DNA of 64,000 nucleotides. Source: Actinacidiphila yeochonensis CN732 (GTDB lineage Bacteria; Actinomycetota; Actinomycetes; Streptomycetales; Streptomycetaceae). Below, one piece after another: positions 8,300 to 16,744 of the stretch. Where the stretch lies: contig NZ_JQNR01000005.1 of NCBI RefSeq assembly GCF_000745345.1, forward strand, positions 3,844,001 through 3,908,000, in the 5' to 3' direction. The translations under genes and the position numbers were made by a program. Below the pieces are notes generated by a model. The model did no database searches. It worked only from the letters and a program-made list of their open reading frames with translations, and was not told where the DNA came from. Each line of letters starts with the position of its first letter. Positions within the stretch are counted from its first letter, which is position 1.

Positions 8300-9528
8300 C
8301 CGGCGAGAGCGCGACCAGCACCGGCGGCAACGAGGCACTGGCCGGGCGCTGGCAGGGCGCCCTGATGGACAACTACGGCCTGCCCCGGCTGCCCCTGGTG
8401 CGCGGCGAGGGCGCCCGCTTCTGGGACGCCGACGGCCGGGTCTACCTGGACTTCCTCGGCGGCGTCGCGGCCAACTCGCTGGGCACCGCGCACCCCGCGG
8501 TGGTCGAGGCGGTGTCCCGCCAGGTCGCCTCGCTCGGCCACGTCTCCAACCACTTCATCGCCGAGCCGACCGTCCGGCTCGCCGAGCGGCTGCTGGACCT
8601 GTTCGGCGGGCGCCCCGGCCGGGTGTTCTTCTGCAACTCCGGCGCCGAGGCCAACGAGGCCGCGTTCAAGCTGGCCCGGCTCACCGGCCGGCCGCACGTG
8701 GTGTCCACCGAGGGCGCCTTCCACGGCCGCACCATGGGCGCGCTGGCCCTCACCGGCCAGCCCGGCAAGCGCGCCGCGTTCGAGCCGATGCCGGCCGGCG
8801 TGACCTACGTGCCGTTCGGCGACGTCGAGGCGCTGCGGGCGGCCGTCACCACCGACACCGCGGCCGTCGTGCTGGAGCCCATCCAGGGCGAGAACGGCGT
8901 CGTCGTCCCGCCGCAGGGGTACCTCACGGCCGCCCGGGAGATCACCGCCGCCACCGGCACCCTGCTGATCCTGGACGAGATCCAGACCGGCATCGGGCGC
9001 ACCGGCCACTGGCTGGCCGCCATGGCCGAGGGCGTGCAGGCGGACGTGGTCACCCTCGCCAAGGGCCTGGGCGGCGGCCTGCCGATCGGCGCCACGGTGG
9101 CGTTCGGCGCGGCGGCCGAGCTGTTCGGGCCCGGCTCGCACGGCAGCACCTTCGGCGGCAACCCCGTCTCGTGCGCCGCCGCGCTCGCCGTGCTGGACAC
9201 CATCGAGGCCGAGGAGCTGCTCGGCCACGTCCAGCGGCAGGGCGACAAGCTGCGCAAGGGCATCACCGAGATCGGACACCCCCTGGTCGATCATGTGCGC
9301 GGTTCTGGACTGCTGATCGGTATCGTGCTCACCGAGCCGCTGTCCGCGCAGGTCCAGCAGGCGGCTCAGGACGCCGGGTTCCTGGTGAACGCGGCGGTGC
9401 CGGGTGCCGTGCGGCTCGCCCCGCCGCTGGTGGTCGGCGACGCCGAGACCGACGCGCTGCTCGCGGCGCTGCCCGGGGTGCTGGACGAGGTGTACCGGGC
9501 GGCGCACGCCGAGCCGGCAGGACAGTGA
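8296..9528 (+). CDS. argD: Acetylornithine aminotransferase
   Basis: 410 residues from GTG 8296, overlapping the argB stop (GTGA). It is a PLP enzyme moving the amino group of glutamate to N-acetylglutamate semialdehyde. FFCNSGAEANEAAFKLAR (phosphate-binding region), LLILDEIQTGIGRTG (Asp that contacts the PLP nitrogen) and Lys256 in TLAKGLGGG (Schiff base) are all present, as is the C-terminal GSTFGGNPV. It is the fourth gene of the coupled run. Class III aminotransferases of this type may also act on succinyl-diaminopimelate; the operon position makes the arginine role primary. Confidence 0.96.
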   Translation: MTGESATSTGGNEALAGRWQGALMDNYGLPRLPLVRGEGARFWDADGRVYLDFLGGVAANSLGTAHPAVVEAVSRQVASLGHVSNHFIAEPTVRLAERLLDLFGGRPGRVFFCNSGAEANEAAFKLARLTGRPHVVSTEGAFHGRTMGALALTGQPGKRAAFEPMPAGVTYVPFGDVEALRAAVTTDTAAVVLEPIQGENGVVVPPQGYLTAAREITAATGTLLILDEIQTGIGRTGHWLAAMAEGVQADVVTLAKGLGGGLPIGATVAFGAAAELFGPGSHGSTFGGNPVSCAAALAVLDTIEAEELLGHVQRQGDKLRKGITEIGHPLVDHVRGSGLLIGIVLTEPLSAQVQQAAQDAGFLVNAAVPGAVRLAPPLVVGDAETDALLAALPGVLDEVYRAAHAEPAGQ

Positions 9529-9544
9529 CGAAAGAGCGCACCCG

Positions 9545-10078
9545 ATGACCGAGCCGCACTCGAACGGCGGGGGCCCGTCCGTGCCCCAGACCCGTACCGC
9601 CCGGCACCGCAGGATTGTCGACATCCTGGGACGGCAGCCGGTCCGGTCGCAGAGCCAGCTCGCCCGGCTCCTCGCCGACGACGGGCTGAGCGTCACCCAG
9701 GCGACGCTCAGCCGGGACCTCGACGAGCTCGGCGCGGTCAAGATCCGCACCAACGACGGCGAACTGATCTACGCGGTGCCCTCCGAGGGCGGCTTCCGCA
9801 CCCCGCAGGCGCCGCTGGGCGAGTCGGTCAAGGAGGAGCGGATGCGGCGGCTCGCGGGGGAGCTGCTGATCTCCGCGGAGGCGTCGGCGAACCTCGTGGT
9901 GGTGCGCACCCCGCCGGGCGCGGCGCAGTTCCTGGCCTCCGCCATCGACCAGGCCGAGGTGTACGACATCCTCGGCACCCTGGCCGGCGACGACACCCTG
10001 GTGCTCATCAGCCGCGACCCGGCCGGCGGCCAGAAGGTCGCCGACCACCTGCTCCGGCTGGCCCAGGGCGACGTCTGA
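9545..10078 (+). CDS. argR: Arginine repressor ArgR
   Basis: 177 residues, ATG at 9545, 16 bases after argD. The N-terminal winged helix has RIVDILGRQPVRSQSQLARLL followed by VTQATLSRDLDELGAVKI, the classic ArgR recognition helix. The C-terminal half, with VYDILGTLAGDDTLVLISR, is the hexamer-forming arginine-binding domain. With arginine bound it should repress argC and the argG/H promoter, both of which carry similar TGCATA/TCATGC elements. It is co-transcribed with the genes it represses, giving autoregulation. A strong hairpin follows. Confidence 0.96.
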   Translation: MTEPHSNGGGPSVPQTRTARHRRIVDILGRQPVRSQSQLARLLADDGLSVTQATLSRDLDELGAVKIRTNDGELIYAVPSEGGFRTPQAPLGESVKEERMRRLAGELLISAEASANLVVVRTPPGAAQFLASAIDQAEVYDILGTLAGDDTLVLISRDPAGGQKVADHLLRLAQGDV

Positions 10079-10121
10079 CGCCCACCGCCGGGCCCTCGCG
10101 GGGCCCGGGCCCGCGGGACAA

Positions 10122-10161
10122 CCGCCCGGCCGGCGCGCGCGACCGCGTGCCGGCCGGGCGG
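10122..10161 (+). terminator. Terminator after argR
   Basis: A perfect 13-bp inverted repeat, CCGCCCGGCCGGC (10122-10134) against its complement (10149-10161), with a 14-nt loop, 44 bases after argR. It separates the argCJBDR transcript from the argG/argH promoter. Confidence 0.8.
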
Positions 10162-10211
10162 TGCCGTGTCCGGCCGCGGTGCCGTGGCGGCGCGCCGCTG
10201 ATCCACTTGCT

Positions 10212-10240
10212 TTGACGAGTCATGCAGTGGAGTGCATACT
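10212..10240 (+). promoter_or_regulatory. argG/argH promoter with ArgR-like sites
   Basis: TTGACG (10212-10217) and CATACT (10235-10240) are 17 bp apart. TCATGC (10220-10225) and TGCATA (10233-10238) lie in the spacer and over the -10, matching the elements in front of argC. Repression by ArgR is inferred. With argG destroyed, this promoter now serves argH through a leader of about 350 bases. Confidence 0.7.
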
Positions 10241-10288
10241 TATACCTATCGAGTCCGTCGACGGGCGCACCGCTGAAGGAGGACCCCC

Positions 10289-10602
10289 GTGACCGAGCGC
10301 GTCGTCCTCGCCTGTCCGGGCGGAGCCGAGGCGGCCGAGGACCGCGACGGGTTCGCCCGCCCGCGCGGGCGCTGGACGGCTTCGTCGCCGAGGCCGGCAG
10401 CCACGTCACCGGCGACATCCGGATGACCCCGCACGGCGGCCGGGCCGTCGTCACCGGCCGGAAGTCCCCGGAGCCGCTCCACGGCTCCGACCTCGCCACC
10501 TACGACACCGGCGACACCTTCGACCAGTCCCTGTCCAAGGGTTTCATCGAGATCTTCGGCACGTCCGGCAAGATCGCGGCAAAGCGGGAGCTGTCCAAGT
10601 GA
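10289..10602 (+). pseudogene. argG: argG remnant (argininosuccinate synthase), internally deleted and frameshifted
   Basis: GTG 10289 follows GAAGGAGG and reads VTERVVLACPGG, the ArgG N-terminus, but the ATP loop (normally SGGLDTS) is degraded and the frame then closes. From about 10366, in another frame, comes RALDGFVAEAGSHVTGDIRM, continuing through GGRAVVTGRKS and LATYDTGDTFDQ to KIAAKRELSK, the C-terminal ~80 residues of ArgG. An enzyme of ~400 residues has thus lost roughly 290 internal codons and the two ends are out of frame. It cannot be functional. The C-terminal frame still ends in a TGA overlapping the argH GTG, so the junction with argH is ancestral. A working argG must lie elsewhere if the strain makes arginine. 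Confidence 0.9.
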
Positions 10603-12071
10603 GCACCGAGACCACCGAGAACACCGGCAGCGCCGGCACCGCGGGCGGCAAGCTGTGGGGCGGACGGTTCGCCGACGGCCCCTCCGCCGCCCTGGAGAAG
10701 CTCTCCGCCTCCATCCACTTCGACATGCGGCTCACCCCGTACGACATCGCCGGCTCCCGGGCCCACGCCCGGGCGCTGCACACGGCGGGGCTGCTGACCG
10801 AGGCCGAACTCGTCGAGATGACGGCCGGGTTGGACACGCTGGAGGCCGACACGGCGGCCGGCGCGTTCACCGCGACCATCGCCGACGAGGACGTGCACAC
10901 GGCGCTGGAGCGCGGCCTGATGGAGCGGGTCGGCCCCGTCCTCGGCGGGAAGCTGCGGGCCGGCCGGTCGCGCAACGACCAGATCGCCACGCTCTTCCGG
11001 ATGTACCTGCGCGACCACGCCCGGATCATCGGCGGCCTGCTCGCCGACCTCCAGGACGCGCTGGTCGGGCTGGCCGAGGCGCACCCCGCGGCCCCGATGC
11101 CGGGCCGCACCCACCTCCAGCACGCCCAGCCGGTGCTCTTCGCGCACCACGTGCTCGCCCACGCCCAGGCACTGTCCCGGGACGCCGAGCGGCTGCGCCA
11201 GTGGGACGAGCGCACCGCCGTCTCGCCCTACGGCTCCGGCGCGCTGGCCGGCTCCTCGCTCGGCCTGGACCCGCAGGCGGTCGCCGGCGACCTCGGCTTC
11301 GAGCACGGCAGCGTCGGCAACTCCATCGACGGCACCGCCTCGCGCGACTTCGCCGCCGAGTTCGCCTTCGTCACCGCGATGATCGGGATCAACGTCTCCA
11401 GGATCGCCGAGGAGATCATCATCTGGAACACGAAGGAGTTCTCCTTCGTGACCCTGCACGACGCCTTCTCCACCGGCTCGTCGATCATGCCGCAGAAGAA
11501 GAACCCCGACATCGCCGAGCTGGCGCGCGGCAAGTCCGGCCGGCTGATCGGCAACCTGACCGGGCTGATGGCCACCCTCAAGGCGCTGCCGCTGGCCTAC
11601 AACCGGGACCTCCAGGAGGACAAGGAGCCGGTCTTCGACTCCTGCGACCAGTTGGAGGTGCTGCTGCCGGCCTTCACCGGCATGCTGGCCACCCTCACCG
11701 TCCACGAGGAGCGGATGGCGGAGCTGGCCCCGGCCGGCTTCTCGCTCGCCACGGACATCGCCGAGTGGCTGGTGCGGCAGGGTGTGCCCTTCCGGGTCGC
11801 GCACGAGGTGGCCGGCGAGTGCGTCAAGGTCTGCGAGGCCGAGGGGATCGAGCTGGACCAGCTCACCGACGAGCAGTTCGCGAAGATCTCCGCGCACCTG
11901 ACGCCCGGTGTGCGCGAGGTGCTCAACGTGCCCGGCGCGCTCGCCGCCCGCAGCGGACGCGGCGGCACCGCCCCGAGCGCCGTCGCCACCCAGCTCGCCG
12001 AGGTGCGGGCGAACCTGGCCGCCCAGCACACCTGGGCGTCGGCCCGGACCCTCGTCGGCGGGCAGAACTAG
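10599..12071 (+). CDS. argH: Argininosuccinate lyase
   Basis: 490 residues from GTG 10599, overlapping the stop of the argG remnant (GTGA). It splits argininosuccinate into arginine and fumarate, the last step. GKLWGGRF opens the catalytic fold, and RAGRSRNDQIATLF is the first conserved block. GRTHLQHAQP holds the catalytic His, and GSSIMPQKKNPD (about 293-304) is the fumarase/lyase signature with the flexible-loop Ser. Length and all blocks are normal. It is now driven by the argG promoter. Confidence 0.97.
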   Translation: MSTETTENTGSAGTAGGKLWGGRFADGPSAALEKLSASIHFDMRLTPYDIAGSRAHARALHTAGLLTEAELVEMTAGLDTLEADTAAGAFTATIADEDVHTALERGLMERVGPVLGGKLRAGRSRNDQIATLFRMYLRDHARIIGGLLADLQDALVGLAEAHPAAPMPGRTHLQHAQPVLFAHHVLAHAQALSRDAERLRQWDERTAVSPYGSGALAGSSLGLDPQAVAGDLGFEHGSVGNSIDGTASRDFAAEFAFVTAMIGINVSRIAEEIIIWNTKEFSFVTLHDAFSTGSSIMPQKKNPDIAELARGKSGRLIGNLTGLMATLKALPLAYNRDLQEDKEPVFDSCDQLEVLLPAFTGMLATLTVHEERMAELAPAGFSLATDIAEWLVRQGVPFRVAHEVAGECVKVCEAEGIELDQLTDEQFAKISAHLTPGVREVLNVPGALAARSGRGGTAPSAVATQLAEVRANLAAQHTWASARTLVGGQN

Positions 12072-12258
12072 GCTGTTTCGTCCGGGGCTTCGGGGCTTCG
12101 GGGCCTCGCGGCCCCGCGCCTCGCGGCCGAGGCCGAGGCCGGCGCCGCGCCCCGGCTCGCGGCAGGCACGCCCCCGTGTGCCGAGCCGCCGGTTCCGCAC
12201 CCGCACCGTCCGCCCCAGTGGTAGAAGTTGACGGACCGGACCGGAGAGGAACACCGTC

Positions 12259-12618
12259 ATGGCGCACTACCTGTTGCTGATCAACGACAACGAGGCGGAC
12301 GGGGAGGCGGCGGACGAGGCGGCCATCCGGGCCAGGGACGACGCGCACGACCGCTGGCGCGCCGAGCACAAGGACGTCCTGGTGTACACCGCGCACCTGC
12401 GGCCGAGTTCGACCGCGACGACGGTCCGCGAGGACGTCCGCGGCGGCTTCCTGGTGACCGACGGGCCGTACGCGGAGACCAAGGAGGCGCTGGGCGGCTT
12501 CTACGTCATCGACGTGCCGGACCTGGACGCGGCGCTCGCCGCGGCCCGGCGACTTCCGTACTTCGGCAGGGTGGGTGACGCCGCGGTCGAGGTGCGGCCC
12601 ATGTTCTTCGCCGGCTGA
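12259..12618 (+). CDS. YCII/DGPF-domain protein
   Basis: 119 residues, ATG 12259 after GGAGAGG. MAHYLLLINDNE at the start, GFLVTDGPYAETKEALGGFY in the middle and VEVRPMF at the end are the marks of the DGPF (YCII-related) family, a small ferredoxin-like dimeric fold. Genes of this family regularly sit beside ECF sigma factors with long C-terminal extensions (the ECF42 group), and the sigma factor here starts 5 bases after this stop. It is probably part of that regulatory unit; its biochemical role is not known. Confidence 0.88.
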   Translation: MAHYLLLINDNEADGEAADEAAIRARDDAHDRWRAEHKDVLVYTAHLRPSSTATTVREDVRGGFLVTDGPYAETKEALGGFYVIDVPDLDAALAAARRLPYFGRVGDAAVEVRPMFFAG

Positions 12619-12623
12619 ACCCG

Positions 12624-13850
12624 GTGGACGTCGCCGAGGCCGTCGCGGAGGCCCACCGCCGGGAGTGGGCGTTCGTGCTGGCCTCGACCGTACGCGTGTG
12701 CCGGGACCTGGACATGGCCGAGGAGTGCGTCCAGGACGCCTACGCCAAGGCCCTGGTCGCCTGGGCGGAGAACGGCGTGCCCGGGCGGCCCGCCGCCTGG
12801 CTCACCACCGCCGCCCGGAACCGGGCCGTGGACCTGATCCGGCGCGCCGCGCTGGAGCGCCGGAGCCTGCCGCTGCTCGCCGACGACGGGGCCGTGGTGG
12901 CCGGGCCGGGCGAGGACGCGGACCCCGCGGACGAGCGGCTGCGCCTGGTCTTCACCTGCTGCCACCCCGCCCTGGCCCCGCAGGCGCAGGTCGCCCTGAC
13001 CCTGCGGCTCATCTGCGGCCTGACCACCGCTCAGGTCGCCCGGGCCTTCCTGGTCAGCGAGACGACCATGGCGGCCCGGATCACCCGGGCGAAGAAGAAG
13101 ATAGCCGAGGCGCGCATCCCCTATCGCATCCCCGACGCCGAGGAGCTGCCCGAACGGATCGACGCGGTACTCACCGTGGTGGACCTGCTGTTCGCGACCG
13201 GGCACACCGCGCCGAGCGGCCCCGACCTCGTCCTCGTCGACCTGGTCGAACACGCCACGGCACTGGCCCGGATGCTCAGGCTGCTGCTCCCCAGCGACGC
13301 CGAGGTGGCCGGGCTGCTCGCGCTGGTCCTGCTCACCGACGCCCGCCGCGCGGCCCGGGTCGACGCCGCCGGCCGCCCCGTACTCCTCGCCGACCAGGAC
13401 CGCGGCCGCTGGAACCGCGAGTCGATCGCCGAGGGGCTCGTCCTGGTGCGTGCGGGGCTGCGGCGCAGTCCGCCCGGCCCGTTCGCGCTGCGCGCCGCGA
13501 TCGCCGCCGTGCACGCCGAGGCGCCGTCCTGGGAGGACACCGACTGGGCGGAGATCGTCGGGCTCTACGACCTGCTGATGCGGCGCCGGCCGACCCCGGT
13601 CGCGGCTCTCAACCGGGCGGTCGCGGTGGGGTTCGCGCACGGACCCGAGGCGGGGCTGGCCGCGCTGGACGAGCTGACGCACGAGCCGGCGCTGGCCGCG
13701 TACCCCTACCTCGGGGTGGCCAGGGCCGACCTGCTGCGCAGGCTCGGCCGGGCGGAACAGGCGTGCTCGGCGTACGAGGAGGCGCTGCTGTTCACCGAGA
13801 ACGAGGTGGAGCGGGCGTTCCTGCTCGACCGGATCGCGGAACTGAGATGA
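12624..13850 (+). CDS. ECF sigma factor with C-terminal extension (ECF42-like)
   Basis: 408 residues from GTG 12624. Region 2 spans about 1-75 (VCRDLDMAEECVQDAYAKAL, then RPAAWLTTAARNRAVDLIRR). Region 4 is at about 110-165 (TLRLICGLTTAQVARAFLVS, then MAARITRAKKKI). A long helical extension of about 220 residues resembling TPR-type repeats follows (VAALNRAVAVGFAHGPEAGL and AYPYLGVARADLLRRLG). This layout and the preceding DGPF gene match the ECF42 group, in which the extension is needed for activity and no classical anti-sigma factor is encoded. Its targets are unknown, and the usual AAC-type -35 was not found upstream. Confidence 0.92.
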   Translation: MDVAEAVAEAHRREWAFVLASTVRVCRDLDMAEECVQDAYAKALVAWAENGVPGRPAAWLTTAARNRAVDLIRRAALERRSLPLLADDGAVVAGPGEDADPADERLRLVFTCCHPALAPQAQVALTLRLICGLTTAQVARAFLVSETTMAARITRAKKKIAEARIPYRIPDAEELPERIDAVLTVVDLLFATGHTAPSGPDLVLVDLVEHATALARMLRLLLPSDAEVAGLLALVLLTDARRAARVDAAGRPVLLADQDRGRWNRESIAEGLVLVRAGLRRSPPGPFALRAAIAAVHAEAPSWEDTDWAEIVGLYDLLMRRRPTPVAALNRAVAVGFAHGPEAGLAALDELTHEPALAAYPYLGVARADLLRRLGRAEQACSAYEEALLFTENEVERAFLLDRIAELR

Positions 13851-13879
13851 CGAGGGGTGCCCGCGGGCACCCCTCGTCA
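13848..13879 (+). terminator. Loopless perfect palindrome overlapping the sigma factor stop
   Basis: A 32-base perfect palindrome: TGACGAGGGGTGCCCG (13848-13863) followed at once by its complement (13864-13879). It begins in the TGA stop codon of the sigma factor gene. It can form a very strong hairpin and probably ends the transcript; the dyad could also be protein-bound. Confidence 0.8.
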
Positions 13880-14020
13880 CGTACGGGCGGGCCTGGCCGA
13901 CCGGTCCGGACCTCGGAACCGCGCCGCCCTCGGGGCGGGTGGCGCGGTCTCCCCGCCGTGCCGAGGCGGAACGGCCCCGTGGGCGGCGCTGTGCGCTCCC
14001 GCCCGGAGATCTTCGGGCGG

Positions 14021-15202
14021 TCAGACGAAGAAGGTGTTCGGCTCAAGCCCGCACAGCACCCGCCCGTACAGTTCGAGGTTGGTGCTGGGCAGGTTGAGCG
14101 CGTGGATGTTGATGGCCTGGACGTCGCGGCGGATCCGCTGGACTAGCTGGTCGGAGTAGATGGAGGAGGCGCCGGAGGCCCCGGCGATCAGGTCCACGGC
14201 CCGCGCGGTCAGCTGGCACACCCGCCCGACGGCCACCCGGGCGTACGCGCGCTCCTGGAGCGTCCACTCCTGCCCGGCCGCCGCCTTGCCGTCGACCATC
14301 GAGGCGAGCTTCCGGGCGTGGAACTCGGCCTCGTCGGTCAGCAGTGCCGCCTCGGCCACCTCCAGGTGGGTGACCGGCGCGTCGAGCTGCCGCTCGTAGG
14401 TGGTGTTGGTGATGGGGCGCTTGGACGCGCGCTCCAGGAAGTCCTCCTGGGCCGCGCGGGCCAGGCCGATGAGCTTGCCGCAGGTCGCGGCGCCGACGGC
14501 GCCGACCACCGGTGCCCGGTACATCGGCGAGTCGGCGTTGAGCTTCGTCGCGTACTGCTGCTGGAGCATCGCCGGGATGGGGATGTGGAACCCGTCCGGC
14601 ACGAACACGTCGCGGCCGTTGAGGGTGACGCTGCCGGTGCCGCGCAGGCCGGAGACCCGCCAGTCCTCGACGACGTCGAACCGGTCGATCGGCGCCAGGG
14701 CCATGATCGGCAGCGCGCCCCCGTCGGGGGTGGGCAGGATCGCCGACAGCAGCTTCCAGGAGCTGTGCGCGGCACCGCTGTTGAACGCCCAGGAACCGCT
14801 GACCAGCAGTCCGCCCTCGGTGGGCGTGGCCGTGGCGGTCGGGGCCAGGGTGCCGCAGATGCGCACGTCCGGGTCGGCGAAGACCTCCTCCTGCGCCTCG
14901 TCCGCGAACTGGCCGATGTTCCAGGACATGATCCACCAGGCGACGACGTCGAAGGCCACGGAGCCGTCGCCGCGGCCGAGTTCGATGCTCACGTCCACCA
15001 GCGTCGCGGTGTCGCACTCGTAGCCGCCGAAGCGCGCGGGGAGGCGCATGCGGAAGATCCCGGCCTCGGTCAGCGCGGCGACCACCTCGTCGGTGAGCCG
15101 CGCCTCCTGCTCGGCCCGGACCGCCTGCTCACGCAGCAGCGGCACCAGGGCCCTGGCCCGCTCCACCAGTTCGGCATGGGTGGGTATGGCAGTGCTCTGC
15201 AC
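14021..15202 (-). CDS. Acyl-CoA dehydrogenase-type flavin monooxygenase (copy 1)
   Basis: 393 residues from GTG 15202 behind GGGAG. It has the fold of the acyl-CoA dehydrogenase superfamily, with GIFRMRLPARFGGYE at the N-terminus and SWAFNSGAAHSSWKLLSA in the central flavin region. GLRGTGSVTLNGRDVFVP follows, and the C-terminal helices include GASGASSIYSDQLVQRI. The catalytic Glu of true acyl-CoA dehydrogenases is not evident, and the layout is that of two-component flavin hydroxylases that use reduced flavin and oxygen on aromatic or polyketide substrates. It lies 23 bases after the epoxide hydrolase gene on the same strand. A close paralogue is encoded at 21114-22295. A flavin reductase partner is not visible nearby. 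Confidence 0.82.
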   Translation of the reverse strand: MQSTAIPTHAELVERARALVPLLREQAVRAEQEARLTDEVVAALTEAGIFRMRLPARFGGYECDTATLVDVSIELGRGDGSVAFDVVAWWIMSWNIGQFADEAQEEVFADPDVRICGTLAPTATATPTEGGLLVSGSWAFNSGAAHSSWKLLSAILPTPDGGALPIMALAPIDRFDVVEDWRVSGLRGTGSVTLNGRDVFVPDGFHIPIPAMLQQQYATKLNADSPMYRAPVVGAVGAATCGKLIGLARAAQEDFLERASKRPITNTTYERQLDAPVTHLEVAEAALLTDEAEFHARKLASMVDGKAAAGQEWTLQERAYARVAVGRVCQLTARAVDLIAGASGASSIYSDQLVQRIRRDVQAINIHALNLPSTNLELYGRVLCGLEPNTFFV

Positions 15203-15225
15203 TTTCGCGTCTCCCTCTGTTCGTC

Positions 15226-16404
15226 TCACTCGGAAACCGGGTTCAGGGCGCGCACAGCCGCGGCGAAGGAGCGCAGATCGGCGGTGAGCAGTTCGGGCTG
15301 TTCCATAGCGGCGAAGTGGCCGCCGCGGTCGTGCTCGGACCACTGCACGATGTTCGGGAAGGTCCGTTCGGCGAAGCGGCGGATCGGCTGGGCGGGGTCG
15401 CGCGGGAAGACCGAGACGCCGAACGGCACCGGCAGCACGGGCGGCGGCGGGGGCATGTTCGGAGCCGTGGGCAGCAGCGGCGCGTTGTCGTAGTAGAAGT
15501 GCGCGGACGAGGCCCCGCTGCGGGTCAGCCAGTAGAGGGTGGCGTTGGTGAGCAGCTGGTCGCGGTCGACCGCGTCCTCGGGGGACTTCTCCGAGTCGGT
15601 CCACTCCATGAACTTCTCCACCATCCAGGCCAACTGCCCCACGGGGGAGTCGGTCAGGCCGTAGGCCAGGGTCTGCGGCCGGGTCGCCTGGATCTTCATG
15701 TAGCCGGAGCCGTCGTCGGCGAAGAGCGACAGCAGCCCGAGCCGGCGGAGTTCGACCTCGCTCAGCCCGACCAGGTCCGCCGGGTCCGGACTCGGCGGCG
15801 TGATGAGGAAGTTGAGATGCAGCCCAGCCACGTGCTCGATGTCCAGGCCGGCCTGGATCGAACCGACCCACGTGCCCAGGTCCGCCCCCTGGATCAGGTA
15901 CCGGTCGTAGCCGAGACGGCCCATCAGCTCGGCCCAGGCGCCGGCCACCCGGAAGAAGCTCCAGCCGCGGTCGGCGACCGGGTTGGAGAAGCCGAAGCCC
16001 GGCAGGCTCGGAATGACCAGGTGGAAGGCCTGCGACGGATCGCCGCCGTGCGCGCGGGGATCGGTCAGCGGCCCGATCAGCTCGGTGAACTCGACGAAGG
16101 AGCCGGGCCAGCCGTGCGTCACGATCATCGGGGTCGCGTCCGGCTCGGGGGAGCGCACGTGCAGGAAGTGGATCGGGGTGCCGGCGATCTCGACGCGGAA
16201 CTGCGGGAAGGAGTTGAGCCTGGCCTCCGCCGCCCGCCAGTCGAACCCGGTCTGCCAGTACGACACGAGGTCGCGCAGGTAGTCCAGCGGCACGCCGCGC
16301 TCCCAGCCCATGCCGGGGGACAGCTCGGGCCAGCGGGTGGCGGCCAGCCGCCGGCGCAGGTCCTCGAGTTCGGTCTCGGGGATGTCGATACGGAAGGGTT
16401 GCAT
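15226..16404 (-). CDS. Epoxide hydrolase (EHN-domain, alpha/beta fold)
   Basis: 392 residues, a normal length for microsomal-type epoxide hydrolases. The N-terminal EHN domain starts FRIDIPETELEDLRRRL, with WPEL and DWRAAEARLN. The oxyanion motif is HGWPGSFVEF. The nucleophile is Asp175 in QGADLGTW, and the base is the His in DRGGHFAAMEQPE. It should open an epoxide to a diol by an enzyme-bound ester. It is first in an operon with a flavin monooxygenase, and an FAD monooxygenase gene of a possible epoxidase type lies divergently at 16745. An epoxidation-then-hydrolysis sequence is a reasonable inference. Confidence 0.93.
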   Translation of the reverse strand: MQPFRIDIPETELEDLRRRLAATRWPELSPGMGWERGVPLDYLRDLVSYWQTGFDWRAAEARLNSFPQFRVEIAGTPIHFLHVRSPEPDATPMIVTHGWPGSFVEFTELIGPLTDPRAHGGDPSQAFHLVIPSLPGFGFSNPVADRGWSFFRVAGAWAELMGRLGYDRYLIQGADLGTWVGSIQAGLDIEHVAGLHLNFLITPPSPDPADLVGLSEVELRRLGLLSLFADDGSGYMKIQATRPQTLAYGLTDSPVGQLAWMVEKFMEWTDSEKSPEDAVDRDQLLTNATLYWLTRSGASSAHFYYDNAPLLPTAPNMPPPPPVLPVPFGVSVFPRDPAQPIRRFAERTFPNIVQWSEHDRGGHFAAMEQPELLTADLRSFAAAVRALNPVSE

Positions 16405-16744
16405 CTACGCTCCTTGACGGTTCAGCGGGGTGAGGTCGAGGGCGATGACGGCGAGGGCGGAGTGCGCCGCACCCGGCGGAGGGGGCGGCCCGGGATCACG
16501 TTAGCGGCGCGCCGGGGGCGGCGGAAGCGCCTGTCTGACCAGCGCAACCCGGAAGAAGAACGCACGCACGGCGGAAGAAGAACGCACGCATCGAGGAAGA
16601 AGGACCCCGCGTCGCGGAAGAGGAACCACCGCGGTAGGGGAACTCCCGCACGGCGGAAGAAGAACGACGCCGTGCGGGGGCCCTAGCGTGGAATACGGGT
16701 GACGGCGGGTCCGCTCTGTTCACACGCATTGGAGATTCGAGCCC
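16405..16744. promoter_or_regulatory. Divergent intergenic region with purine-rich repeats
   Basis: A 340-base region between divergent genes. GGAAGAAGAACGCACGCA occurs at 16551-16568 and again at 16573-16590, a shortened GGAAGAAGAACG at 16655-16666, and related GGAAGAAGG and GGAAGAGGAACC in between. The bias to A and G on one strand is unlike anything else in the window. It may be a regulator array or simply slippage; the opposite strand is CTTCTTCC-rich. ATG 16745 follows GGAG at 16731. Confidence 0.55.
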
